Shown one piece after another: positions 34,640-45,470 of a stretch of DNA of 64,000 bases. This stretch comes from Symsagittifera roscoffensis (taxonomy: Eukaryota > Xenacoelomorpha > Acoela > Convolutidae). Both the position numbers and the translations under genes were made by a program. The stretch is taken from contig NC_087064.1 of NCBI RefSeq assembly GCF_963678635.1, positions 61,621,548 to 61,685,547 of the forward strand, written 5' to 3'. The notes under the pieces are model-generated. The model was given only the letters and a program-made list of their open reading frames with translations, was not told the DNA's origin and searched no databases. The first letter of the stretch is position 1, and every line of letters starts with the position of its first letter.

Positions 34640-35145
34640 CTGAAAGTTTGATCAAAAATTAGAAGCACGATTCGAACATGCTTGAAAAAATTCAATTGTT
34701 CATGATAGCATAGGGTCAACTATTGATGATATGATCAAACTTTTAAGTATTAATTGAGTACTAACTTTGTTTAAGTATTAATTACATTTCAAAAATTGCT
34801 TCAAGTAAAAAACTTCGCTCAGTTTAAATCACTCACCCGTTAAAACATAGTATGAATATAAGTGTGCATAGGGGGGAAGGAGAGACCCGAAGGCGCTCGG
34901 CGACAGAGCCGACACGCATCTCAAACCAAAAAGCTCAACAAAATCCTTGATTTGATGCTTTTTGAATAATTTGGTTCAAAATTTGTTCTCAGGAAAACTT
35001 GATTTCAAAATTTTTTTTTAATCAACGGGTCCAAATTCTAGTCTGCCGATCAGAAGGAACAAAAAACCGAGAATAAACACCAATTTTATAAACAAAAGTT
35101 TTCATTTCTTTTAAATCGAGCAAACAATAGCTCTATGGGAAGCCT

Positions 35146-35391
35146 ATGATTTATGCTAGGCGAACAGGTTTTCAAGTTGAAAGGCTCGCTGGGATATTAA
35201 CATCTTGTGCTATTTTCTCTCGAGATGGGAAAAAATTGAATGGTAAGTCTAAAGCTTACAATGGATTCACGCATTGGCGCCAACCTGATGACAAAACAAA
35301 AGAAACGATGATATGCAATTTTTGTGAAGATGCATGTTGCCACGTAGACAATTTTTTTGAAAGAGTCTCCAAACTTCAACAAGATCATTGA
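35146..35391 (+). pseudogene. Possible TTF-type zinc-finger fragment of a hAT transposase
   Basis: The 81-codon frame contains SCAIFSRDGKKLNGKSKAYN followed by GFTHWRQPDDKTKETM and later H residues. The C-x2-F, G, GF-x-x-W arrangement resembles the TTF zinc finger at the start of many hAT-type transposases. The second cysteine pair and histidine spacing are poor, and nothing downstream resembles the catalytic domain. If real it is a short relic; chance similarity is possible. Confidence 0.25.
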
Positions 35392-35559
35392 AGAAAAATA
35401 TTTAAGCAGCCAGGAGCTTAACCCAGAGTTTAACTTTTTGGATTTACATAAACTGCGACTTACTCACAAGCGCTCACCTTGAAACTTGCAGCCTACGAAC
35501 AATTTTGCACCCACTACTAGAAACGGAAATCATCAAATAAGCCTCTCGGTCCAGGTTTG

Positions 35560-35890
35560 CGATTTATATCTCGACCGCTGCGGGTCGAATACATGTTAGG
35601 GTTCGGCCAAAAGTCCTTTGTCGAGAGAGCCCTACAGTCGAACTCAAAGTCGCAACAAAAAGTCGAGTCGGTCGAAACAAAGTCAAACATAAATTCGAAA
35701 CATATATTCGAACGCAAAGCAGAAACATGAAGTCTAACACTAAGTCGAGACATATAAGTGAAACACGAAATCGAAATAAAAATCGGGGTGATCGTAGCTT
35801 AGAGTCGTACACAAAGTCGAAAACACAGTTTAATTCAAAGTCGAAACATCAAGTCGAATCAGTAGACACATACGAAGTCGAACACAAAAA
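35560..35890. repeat. Degenerate aagtcgaa minisatellite
   Basis: Variants of aagtcgaaacata / aagtcgaacacaa recur more than fifteen times in about 330 bp, for example near 35637, 35664, 35745, 35815, 35840 and 35875. Units are 11-15 bp and diverged. Long open frames on both strands here follow from the repeat and are not genes. Confidence 0.85.
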
Positions 35891-37126
35891 TCTTACCACG
35901 AGTTTGATTTTTTTTGCAGTTCTTTTGCTGAAAAGCGAATTGCAAATAGACCAGCATCTATATATGTTTAATGCACTTAGATAGACCAGAATATTTGCTG
36001 ATCAAAGTGATGACAGGCATGAGAAGGCCTACGCCTGGTCCCAACGTCAATTATACGTCGGCATTTTTTTGAGGCAATGAAAAAATTGCAACCAAAAAAG
36101 ATCCTAGAAAACAGCTAGCACTTCCTTTGAAACTGATTTTTTTTAAAAATTTATTGTTGAAATGTTGGTCGATTTTTTGCTCAGAGATCTAAAACATTAA
36201 AACAAAAACTTAACACAAACATTGGTAGTATTTCCATTCACAGACCGTTTTGTAATTCTAAAAAGTCTAAAAAATGCTGTGACCTCAATGGTCTTTAGCA
36301 TCCCATGTTTCTGACCTTTTCAACCCTAACTTGTTGTACGACCATGAAGTGCGAAACAAACTAATTTTCAAGTTTCTTTTCCATTTAACATTATGTCTCT
36401 CAAAAGTTCGCTGTGATTTAGGTGAATAAGTGAAATACCACTTTGAACTTATTTTAGCCCTTACTTTTAGTCAGTTGTGTTAAGAAAAGATGAAAGAAGT
36501 GTTAAAAAAAGGACACTCCGTTCCTTAAGAAATTTAGCAAATTATGAGCAGACATGGTTTTTTCCACAACAAAAATTTTTAAAAAAGAAAACTTTTTGGA
36601 TACCTTAAGCGTTTGCTAGTAGAAAAGTTCAAAAATAGTAGGAACTTATTTTCGCACACGCTGGTTAAAAAAATAGAATAGCAACATTTGAAATAGACCT
36701 GCCAAAATATTTGAAAAAAATAGTTGGTTTCAAAAACAGGTTTGACGACTCCGGGATTCAGAGTTTTTAAGGCAGAGCTCGAGTCCATACTCTAACAAAC
36801 AAAATTGAAACAAAACTAATGAGGAAAATTTTGCCCCTTCTTGTGAAGAAAAAGCAAAGAAACTTGTCGAGCTCCTTCGCCTCCACAAATAGATGTAGAT
36901 TTGTAGATAATAACGTATCAAAAAACAAACTAAAACAAATGGGTTTTGTTTTGCATAAAACTTCATACCGAACCTAGTTGTACCTGAAAATAAATAAGTT
37001 TATAAATAAAGTAAATAATTTTTCACTTTATTTGATCAACTTCAAGAACAAACTAGCAGAACTTGCGAGGTAGCCAACATTAAATCCTAACAAATACTCA
37101 GCACCGAAGCAAATGTGCAATATATA

Positions 37127-37364
37127 CTCCCGGGATGACCAAAAATACTAGTCATACAATTTCAATATATGTGGAAAAAGGCTAGTCATACACTTTCCAT
37201 GCAATTCCATACGTACAGAAAATTGCACGAAAGGTCTATGATTAGTATTTTTTTTCATATATGGAAATTGTATGACTAGCATTTTTTCATATATGGAAAG
37301 AGTATGACTAGCATTTTTTCATATATGGAAATTGTATGACTAGTATTTTTGGTCATCCCGGGAG
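37127..37364. mobile_element. Palindromic MITE with 37-bp perfect terminal inverted repeats
   Basis: It begins CTCCCGGGATGACCAAAAAT and ends with the exact complement ATTTTTGGTCATCCCGGGAG; the perfect match extends to about 37 bp (to tagtcatacaatttc). Inside, gactagcattttttcatata followed by tggaaa is repeated about three times at roughly 40-bp spacing, at 37240-37345. It interrupts the aatatatactaattt sequence of a CAGGGGCGG-type MITE (compare 9052-9066), so it is a later insertion. Confidence 0.9.
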
Positions 37365-37577
37365 AGCTAATTTTTAGAGGGGAGCGTGCGCCGAAAAACG
37401 CGAATTCTTGGTAACAATCTTCCAAAAATGCGTAAAAATGCTATTTTTGACCTGTTTTTTCAAAGTTTTGCCTGGTAGAACAGCGTCTGTTCAGTACTTT
37501 GGGAGGGCTCGGAAAATCAATTTGGTCGACCTAAAAAAAGTCGACAAAACTTTCCAAAACTTTTAAACCCCCCCCCC

Positions 37578-37933
37578 TGTGATAAGGGATATCATTTGCT
37601 AGCGATCTTTTAACCTTTATATTGCTCATTTACTTATTGTTAATTAGCCGAACACCTGCCAAAAGCGCAACGATTTTTTGCATATCTGCAGTTGGAGTCA
37701 CTAAACGTTCTAACCGCAACCAACATTGTCATCAAAACTAATCTTAATTCAGCTTTTTTAAACCTTCGTAATTACTTAGCGTAGTCTTTCCAATCCCACG
37801 TCTTTTAATCTAGTCTAAGATAAAAGTCTACTAATCAGTAGTAGAGATCCTCAACATATCAAGTCTTAAACTAGTCTTAGTTTAAGGTAACCAAGTCTAA
37901 CGTAGTTATCTAGCTTAATTCAAATTTTTAACA
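37578..37933 (+). repeat. 5' LTR of the gypsy element
   Basis: The 356-bp repeat starts TGTGATAAGGGATATC and ends tttttaaca. It matches 44416-44766 along its whole length with roughly 35-40 differences. The terminal TG...CA is standard for LTR elements. Confidence 0.95.
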
Positions 37934-39010
37934 TGGCGCAGTCAAACGAGTTGAACCTACGAGACCTAGTATTTTTTCTTGAACAACGCATCAAACGAGA
38001 GTCAACATGATTGGGAAAAATCTTCAAAAAAGTTTCAACTGACAATTTTCGCTAAACATGGTGGATTGTAATTGAACCTCCGACAAGACCAGAACTAATA
38101 TACCTCGTCCAAGAAATAGTGGAACCTTCCGATGGTTAATCCTGTCGGCCCAAAATAGAAGAACGATATAAACAAGCACTACAAGTCTACAACAAAGAGG
38201 TGAGAAGGATGAAAGCAGAAGACAACGCTTTAATGGACTTCAGATCGGTGATATCGACAGGAAATTGAAGTCACAATTGTACTTAGCACTCGGAAAAAAA
38301 GGACAAAAATGCTTTTCAAAAAAAACCGGGAAAATAAAACTTGACATAAGTTTTGCAGAATTGTGGGATCTACTAAAAACAACGTTCACTGTAACTACAA
38401 AGCTGACCTACGAGAGATACTAATTTTTTGGCCGAAGACAGAAAGATCACGAGTCACTAGAAAAATTCCACGAAACCCTCTCAGAACTGGCTAAAAATGG
38501 TAAACTGGGCGAACTTGAGGCAAAGTTAGTCAGAGACATTTTCATCACAAATATGCGAAATGACGAAATCAAAAAAAAACTATGCATTAAATTCTTGACC
38601 CCAGAAAACGTGTTAGCATATGTACTAGTTCATGAGAAAGTTACAAAGATACACCAACAAAACTTAAAATTTCCTGTATATAGACCTGTACAAAAACCAC
38701 AATATGTAAAGGTAAAAAACGAACCAACTGTAAATATTGTAGAGTGTAATAAATGTAGAGAATGTGATCAACAGTCCAAAAAGGGCCACCTTACTTCATG
38801 CCCTACAAGAGATAGGAATTTCAACACGTGTGGTCGCAAAGGCCATTTCGCCAAACATTGTAGAAGTGCAGCCAGAACACAAACTAACATAGTCGATCAA
38901 AATCCAAAACTACCCGAACAAAAAACGTATAGGGCCAACCCGCAGGATAATCCCGAGTTTGAAGTTGCTCTTGTAGACTTCTTGGTCTTAGCGGGCGGTA
39001 GACAGTGACA
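37933..39010 (+). pseudogene. Gag of the gypsy element, frameshifted
   Basis: Translation from the ATG overlapping the LTR-PBS junction gives MAQSNELNLRDLVFFLEQRI, then stops at a TGA. Gag similarity resumes in other frames: ESLEKFHETLSELAKNGKLG, RDIFITNMRNDEIKKKLCIK and NVLAYVLVHEKVT at 38455-38645, matching the second gypsy relic at 27877. Two zinc-knuckle-like motifs lie at 38750-38865 (CNKCRECD; NTCGRKGHFAKHC), the second lacking its first cysteine. Gag would form the nucleocapsid; here it is broken. Confidence 0.85.
37934..37950 (+). promoter_or_regulatory. Primer-binding site complementary to tRNA-Ser 3' end
   Basis: TGGCGCAGTC directly follows the LTR and is complementary to the 3' end of the Drosophila-type serine tRNA (ending GACTGCG plus CCA), the primer used by 17.6/297-like elements. 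Together with the last LTR base it also spells ATGGCGCAGTC, the apparent gag start. Confidence 0.8.
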
Positions 39011-39079
39011 ATCAAGTAAACGCGGTGAAAGATACAATTGGAGGGGGAGTGAGAACTGTATTCAATCATGAAGGTCTGG

Positions 39080-40240
39080 AACTGAAAAAGACACTAATGG
39101 TATCAATGGGAAATTTTAACCCTTAATTTACCGAAATACAGATCGATTCAGCAAGCCCAGTTTCATGTTTATGAAGAAAGACCTACTTCATGAATTGAAA
39201 CTAAGAGACAGATTTTTAAAAAAGAAGCAGTCGACGAGTTCACACAAAAAGATATCAGGGTTTCGGGAGTACGATAAATATCATTGGAAAAGTTATAGTG
39301 AGGATTCAATCAAAAGGATGGGACGCCAAGGTTCAACAATTGTTTATCACTGAAAGGGCAGACAGATATCTTCTGAGAAATGATATACTACTGAATTTAG
39401 GAATTGAGGTTCTGCAGAAGCAGCCACTGCCCACAGTTTTAGATGTACGGAAGACCCCGAGCAAACCACCCCTCGGGATAGATGTCAACCAGATAAAATT
39501 TGAAACGGATAGACAACCTTGTCAACATGTCGACACACCAATTCAACGCGAGTTCAAATTGTATATATCAGGTCGATTCCGTGACCTCTTTAAAAGAACC
39601 GGTAGATCAAAAATTTTTATCGTGAACACCCCCCTTTAATGAACCTATAAAAACCGATACAGGTAAAAGGGAAATTCTACTCCGCAAAGGGAAACCATGC
39701 ATCTATCAATTAATTAGAGACGGGCATATGTCGAAAAACTGTCCAGATGCTGGGAAGATTACTTTATCTCCCCTATCATCATTACAGCAAAAAGAGACGG
39801 GTCAATCAAACTGGCCTTAAACTCAAAACTGCTCGATAAACAGATATTTTGTAACAGATAACAAATGCCTAGTCTGTTTAAATTAATCGATAATGTCGCG
39901 GTAACAATTAGTGGGTATGAGGAAAACAAAGTTTGGTTCTCATCTATTGACCTAAAATATGCATACAGCCAGATACCATTATCTAAAAAAAAACAAGTAA
40001 CCACTGCAATTTTAGTATCGTGGGAGGAGACTTCACAGGCTCATATCACTTCAAAACTGGAATTTACGGACTAGGCGATATGCCTAATGAAATTCAACGT
40101 ATCATGGACCGTCTGACGGAAAATTTACTTAATAAACACTGTTATTTATACGACATTTTAATTGCTACCATAGGCAGCGCTGAAGAGCATAGCAAATTAG
40201 TTATTAACGATTTATTAACGTTGTACGACGAAAATTGAGC
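39080..40240 (+). pseudogene. Protease and reverse transcriptase of the gypsy element
   Basis: A protease remnant near 39135-39170 reads QIDSASPVSC, with DSA where DSG or DTG is expected. Reverse transcriptase motifs follow: SPIIITAKRDGSIKLALNSK at 39765, FSSIDLKYAYSQIPL at 39935, then in another frame GIYGLGDMPNEIQRIMDRLT at 40065 and CYLYDILIAT at 40140. The YxDD box is YLYD, so one catalytic aspartate is replaced by tyrosine, which would inactivate the enzyme. Frameshifts and stops separate the pieces. Confidence 0.88.
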
Positions 40241-40389
40241 CATAAAATAGGAGAAATGTAAAATTCTAACGCATAACATCTAACGCTAGGATTCGAAATC
40301 GACGCGAAGGGGACAACTCCATTAGTACACATATCAGACGCAATCAGAAATCTAAAAGCACCAAATTGTATCAAAGACATATGATTATA

Positions 40390-41060
40390 CAATTAACCAA
40401 TTATGGGATCAATTAACCAATTCAATAAATTCATCCCGAATTTACCATCACTATCCGCGCCATTTAGAGAACTAATGCAAAAGAACAAGCAGTTTAACTG
40501 GTCCGAGGTACACGTTGAGGCGTTCGAAAAAATCAAGAACGAAATCTGCAATACAGTGACAACTCACCACTTTGATGTAAATCTTAATACAAGAGTAAAA
40601 TGAGTAGCATCACATTTAGGATTGGGCGCATCCGCCGAGCAAGACCACGGGGGAATTTGAAAGACTGTAGCGTTCGCGAGTAGATTGCTTAACATAGCTG
40701 AACTAAAATACAGCACTTGAATTGTTGGGCTTAGTTTGAGCGTTAGACCAATTTAAAACCTACTTGTTGGATAAACATTTCTCTAACTTAACCGATCATA
40801 AAGCCCTAATAGGGGCTCTAAAAGACGATAAATACACAAAGACGGCTCAATCCCGCCTCACCTGTTGGGCGTATAAATCGCTACCATTTGACTTTACTGT
40901 TGAGCATCTCCCGGGTAAGGAAATCAGATTCGTGGACTATCTTTCTAGACACCCATCGGGTGAAACCGTACCAGTCTCGTACCATGACGAAAAATTCGTT
41001 TTACTTCCGTCTCAACCAAATAAGCATTCTTTTAGGCTTCGAACAGCTGAGGCCTAGATA
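40390..41060 (+). pseudogene. RNase H region of the gypsy element
   Basis: At 40403 the frame MGSINQFNKFIPNLPSLSAP joins the RT thumb to RNase H. Later, GLGASAEQDHGG, KTVAFASRLLNIAELKYST, LTDHKALIGAL and PGKEIRFVDYLSRHP are in the order of a Ty3/gypsy RNase H. Several stops break it (near 40603, 40720, 40750). Confidence 0.85.
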
Positions 41061-41399
41061 TTCTCGTCCTCAATTAAGGAATAAACTTTCGCAACGAATT
41101 TTCTCTCATGATGTCATATACTCGCGAACAGAAGACTGCATTCCATCTTGTAAAACTATCGACTTTTTTATTATATACAAAACTTTAAAAGATATGTCTG
41201 ATCAACTAGAAGTAACTGAACAACCTGAAAATTCAACTGTAAATAATATCCAAACCTTAAAACCCAGTACTAATAACCCGTCGGGTACAAAACTCGGAGC
41301 AAAACCACACCAAAAAAAAGTTCTAAGCCGGTTAAACCCAAATTATTTCGGTTCTCATGGCCTGTTATTATTAAACTTATGGCATTATTATCAAAGCAA

Positions 41400-42801
41400 G
41401 ACCTGGTATTAAAGAAAATCATAAAAGCAATCGAAGAAGACAGAAAACATGACATAGCACAACTGGGAAACTTTTACAAACCTTACATCAACAACCTGCA
41501 AGTTAACGGAGTGTGCCTTTACTTTGACGATAGACTGGTTATACCAGCATGATTGAGGACGCTGATGCTACACAGATTAATGAAGCTCACCCAGGCTAGT
41601 TTGCAATGAAAAATCTGGTGGCTGAAAATCTGCAGAGAAATTCAAGTACATAGAGAAAATTGTATCGAGTGTGTGAAAGCAGGTGAAAGTTTGAAGCCAC
41701 TGACAAAACATGATAACCTTGGAAAACTTCAAGAAATTGAATTAGACTTTGCCGGCCCACTGCCCTTAAGTTGGGGAACAAAAAATACATACTCATATGC
41801 GTTGATCGATTTTCAAAATTCCCATCGGCACAAATAACATCAAGCACAACCGCCAAATCGGTAAAAAGCTTACTTAGAAAATACATATCTTTGCACGTAC
41901 TACCCAGAACTATTAGAACGGACCAGGGGTCGAGATTTATCTTTAAGAAGTTCAAGAATTTTGTCAAGAACAGTAAATCAACGTCATATTCAGTCCAGTG
42001 GGTGACCATAGAGCTACGGGGTTGGTCGAGCGACTAATTAGAACAATTGAAGAACCACTCATGGTTATGGCGCAAGAGCAAGAAAATCCAAAATCTTACT
42101 TAGAAACTGCATTACTAAAAATCAAAAAATGCCTAAGAACCGAAACACAAAAATCACTAAACTGCTCCCCTTTCGAAGCACATTTCGGTAGATGCGCAAA
42201 CACGATTTGGCACAATTCATTAAGACTTCTATCGTCAAGAAACCTGGATTCGAACAACACATTGTTATGTATAGATAAAGGACAAAAACTAATATGCCGG
42301 GACAGACCACATGATTGGGATGCCCCTGATGACATTAAAGACGGACACCTAGACGAAGAATCATCCTCATCAGACGACATATCTAATGCAACTAGATATG
42401 TACCCACAATCTCCGGTTCCCCTGTCAACGTCCTCTCTCGCGCAGAGAAAAGAAAAGCCCTAGGCATGGCAAATCCCGTCATGCGTAGCCCGTCTGGTAA
42501 GACCCTTATCTATAGAAAAGTACAAGATAGAACGAAGGACGAATCTTATTATAAAGAACTTAAAGAAGAAATAGTAAGGGAATCGGATCATACAATTACG
42601 CTTAAAAACGGGAATATATTTCGTAAATCTGATTTAGCCGTGAAACGACCCTCTAGGCCAAAGAAAATTAGCCCTCGCAAGAAGAACCAACTCATCAAAT
42701 TTTATGCCACAAAAGGACCTAGGAAAGTTATGAAATCGTCAAGAAGCTCCAAGGAGCTCCAAGTCAACACAAAAGAAGAGAAACCTACAGGCGAAATTTG
42801 A
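41400..42801 (+). pseudogene. Integrase of the gypsy element, one frameshift in the core
   Basis: The HHCC finger remnant includes NCIECVKAGESLKPL (41665-41700). The catalytic core shows DFAGPLPL (first Asp, 41748), then after a frame change ILICVDRFSKFP, IRTDQGSRF (second Asp, 41920) and GDHRATGLVERLIRTIEE (catalytic Glu, about 42035). Asp-Asp-Glu residues are all present but split by a frameshift near 41770 and another near 41990. The frame 41998-42801 then stays open for 267 codons through the C-terminal region (YYKELKEEIVRES, LKNGNIFRKSDLAVKRPSRP). Confidence 0.9.
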
Positions 42802-44015
42802 AGAACTGGATATCGCTAGGCAAAATGCGGTGATGAACAGCTCGAGAGAAACACTGCTACGAGAGGATGAGGAGAAAAGAAAATGTTTAAGGTGCCCTAT
42901 TGGAGGAGAAAGCAATCAAGAAGTAAGCCTGCTGGGCCAACCCATCCGTCCACAAACAAAACACACACCCGACATATAATCGACGAACGCACCATTTGAT
43001 ACGATATCTGATGACAATGCCAGCGACCTTATTTTACCTAAAGATCTAAAAAAAAACTTGTTAAGAGCAATTTAGAAAATCGACAAGACCAGCCAGCGCA
43101 AGAACCAACCAACATCAAACAGGAAATTCCCCGAAAAGACGAATCAAACATAGAGAAGGAGCAAAATGTTTGTCATACGCCGATTGATCTAGATTCAGGG
43201 GGTAATAACTAAGACCAGCGCAGGACCCCACCACTCATCCAATTAGACAGCCACGATGAATCTGATAAAAACCGATCAGAACTAACTACTGAAAGCAAAA
43301 ACCAGAGTCAACCAACCCAACAATTCTCAGTCCACAGAGCCGCATACGAGTATAGCGAAGATGAACACCGAGAACCAGACTAAGAACCTTATCCCCACCC
43401 AGAGCTCGTCCAAACCTAAAATAACTGGTATGGCGACACGGAAAGCCTCTTCGGCTATGAAATCGACGCCTCCATAAAAATCGTCAGATCTTCACAATCG
43501 TCACAACACCAGACCGATTCAGACCAGACAAGCGCCGTCATTACTCGGAGAGAGTGAGTTTTCACTAGCCTTGTCAAAACCTCGGACGATAGACCAGGAG
43601 AACACACGTCAACCTACGTAACAACCCCACCATCCACTACATCTTTAGAAGCTATTACATTAGGATCGGAAAGCTACCAGATAGTGGTCATTGACCCAAC
43701 TTCTTCCTCAACTCCTTCTCCACGCCAACCGACTGTAGTTAGCCTAGAGAAGGAGGATTTCAACCAAAAGACAAAATACAGCCATATCTATTGCTCTCAC
43801 CAATCCGTTCTCATATGAATATCAAATTTAAATCGGAAGTGCGGAAGACCGAATTCAACCCATCGGGCCTACCCTCCGAACCTGCTGATGTTATTGAGAC
43901 GCCTATTGTGAATAACTCTGACTGGCTCAATACAACTTCCACCATGGCAGCAATGTAGCTACTGGATTGCCCTATGACTCTTGATGAACTCAGGAAATGG
44001 ACAGAAATCAGAGCC
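42802..44015 (+). pseudogene. Acidic third region after integrase, unidentified
   Basis: Low-frequency stops separate long stretches rich in Asp, Glu, Ser, Thr and Gln, for example EKEQNVCHTPIDLDSGG (43155), VHRAAYEYSEDEHREPD (43330) and YVTTPPSTTSLEAITLGSES (43615). It continues the coding region between integrase and the 3' LTR. I see no membrane segment or fusion-like motif, so I do not call it env; it may be an extension of the polyprotein or a separate ORF. The last 400 bp before the LTR are T-rich and non-coding. Confidence 0.5.
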
Positions 44016-44415
44016 TCAAACCGTGACGCCGCATAAATTTTGCTTAACCACGAACTTTCTTTCCGGTCATAATCTCAAACGTTTTTTCTTAAGTCATCTT
44101 CTTTGCATGTCCTCTATTACAACGCTAATTTTAGATCCTTACCTTAAAGTACATTCCTAAAACTAGCTCATTCGAGAAGGTGGTGCTTTACCTGGATTAA
44201 GCTTTATTTCAACGTTAGTACTACTCTAGTTAATATTAAATTTATTTTGGGTTCGGTTATTCGATTGATATTATCCTGAACCAGTTGTGTGCTAGATACT
44301 CCTCCCATTGGGCGACATCCTCGGGTATTTTGTTCCGTTATTTCACCTCCTTGCCTTAACATAATATTTGTGTATGAAAAGTATATGTAAACTTCAATTA
44401 GTTTTTCGCGGGGAT

Positions 44416-44766
44416 TGTCAAAAGGGATATCATTTGTTAGGGATAACTTTTATGTTGCTCATTTACTTATTGTTAATTAGCGGAACACCTGACAAAAGTG
44501 CAACGAATTTTGGCATATCTAAAGTTGGAGTCACTAAACGTTCTAACGGCAACCAATCTTGTCATCAAAATTAATCTTTATTAAGCTTTTTTAAACCTTC
44601 GTATTTACTTAGCCTAGTCCTATTAACCCCACGTCTTTTAATCTAGTCTTAGATAAAAGTCTACTATTCGGTAGTAGAGATCCTCAACATATGAAGTCTT
44701 AATCTAGTCTTAGTTTAAGTTAACCAAGTCTAACCTAGTTATCTAGCTTAATCCAAAACTTTAACA
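44416..44766 (+). repeat. 3' LTR of the gypsy element
   Basis: The repeat starts TGTCAAAAGGGATATC and ends aactttaaca, 351 bp. The preceding cgcggggat is only a weak polypurine tract. It is followed by cctccccctcgag, the continuation of the split CAGGGGCGG-type MITE. Confidence 0.95.
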
Positions 44767-44800
44767 CCTCCCCCTCGAGAAAAACCTAAATACGCCCCTG

Positions 44801-45470
44801 GCAAGGATCATTCGATCATTCAAAACAAAAACTGAGCCAACTATCTTAGATGACGTATGAAACAACGAACAATAAATACTGAACTCAAATCAAGCATTCA
44901 TAACGCTTGCTGCTAAAATGCTCGCCCAAAGCGTACATCTCAGAAAATTTGGAGCAAAGAATATTTGGCGTAAATAGAAAGCTCAGTACATAATATTCAT
45001 GTGAGAAAAACTTCCGAAAGGTCATTCATAAGCAATGAAATTGAAAATCTGTCTAAGCTGAAGCAAAAACTGCTTAAGAGATCTCAATTGCGCATCATAA
45101 ATGACCTTTGAATAAAAATCAGCAACGAAGCCCAGAAAGGTGAGCCAAATTGATGCTACTAAATCGCGGACAAGAATTTTTGAATTTGGCACACAGAGGC
45201 AAGGCTGAGCTTCGCATCAATTGCGATATCCAAAGCCACCGACCAACTCGTAAAAAAACTGACAAAACGACAAAAAAAAACAACACCCGAAATTTTCAAT
45301 TATTTACTTCAAACTGAAACTCAATTTGACAAAAATTCGTGGCAGAACGCAACAGCCATTATTGCACTAGCTTGAAACATTTCACACTGCGCTACACCAT
45401 TTGCGCTACATTATAGTCAATGAAAAAAAAACCAAAAAAAAGTTCTGAAAAATTAAATTGAAAATATTAC
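44801..45470. other. AT-rich intergenic DNA, no gene
   Basis: I see no coding signal. A gaggcaaggctgagcttcgc patch at 45188-45207 resembles the palindromic gaagctgagcttcgc motif of the 828-bp array. Confidence 0.5.

Larger units (their letters stand above)
34640..37126. other. Region upstream of the PTS exon, mostly featureless
   Basis: This 2.5-kb stretch holds the TTF-like fragment and the aagtcgaa minisatellite listed separately. A GC-rich ggggggaaggagagacccg / ggcgctcggcgacagag patch lies at 34870-34915. Around 36735-36791 (minus) there is a short exon-like segment, rejected for phase reasons. A first exon of the VWD gene probably lies somewhere upstream but I cannot identify it. Confidence 0.45.
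37578..44766 (+). mobile_element. Complete but decayed Ty3/gypsy LTR retrotransposon
   Basis: The element is 7.2 kb with LTRs starting TGT and ending ACA, a tRNA-Ser-like primer-binding site, gag with zinc knuckles, protease, reverse transcriptase, RNase H and integrase in Ty3/gypsy order, then an acidic third region. Flanking five bases are ccccc and cctcc, consistent with an imperfect 5-bp target duplication in a C-run. LTR divergence of about 10 percent by eye and numerous stops and frameshifts show that it is old and inactive. Its parts are given separately. Confidence 0.93.
37090..44800. mobile_element. CAGGGGCGG-type MITE split by two insertions
   Basis: Segments 37095-37126, 37365-37577 and 44767-44800 together align with 9030-9288: shared parts are caatatatac/taattttgag, ggggagcgygcg, tttgggagrgctcg, aatcaatttggtcgacct, the C-run, and the end acctaaatacgcccctg. 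The left end CAGGGGCGG is not recognisable, so the 5' part is eroded or truncated. The palindromic MITE sits at the taattt point and the gypsy element sits in the C-run. Confidence 0.8.

Noticed and set aside
35517-35984. Three 78-85 codon frames on both strands
   Set aside because: They are produced by the aagtcgaa minisatellite, whose repeat lacks stop codons.
36735-36791. Short minus-strand exon-like segment (SMDSSSALKTLNPGVVKP) upstream of the PTS exon
   Set aside because: The donor is weak (CCT/GTTTTTG), and neither readable frame gives the phase 2 needed to join the exon at 34476-34639.
42096-42482. 128-codon minus-strand frame
   Set aside because: It is a shadow of the integrase C-terminal open frame on the plus strand.
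42802-44015. Envelope gene for the gypsy element
   Set aside because: No signal peptide, membrane segment or cleavage-site pattern is visible in any frame.
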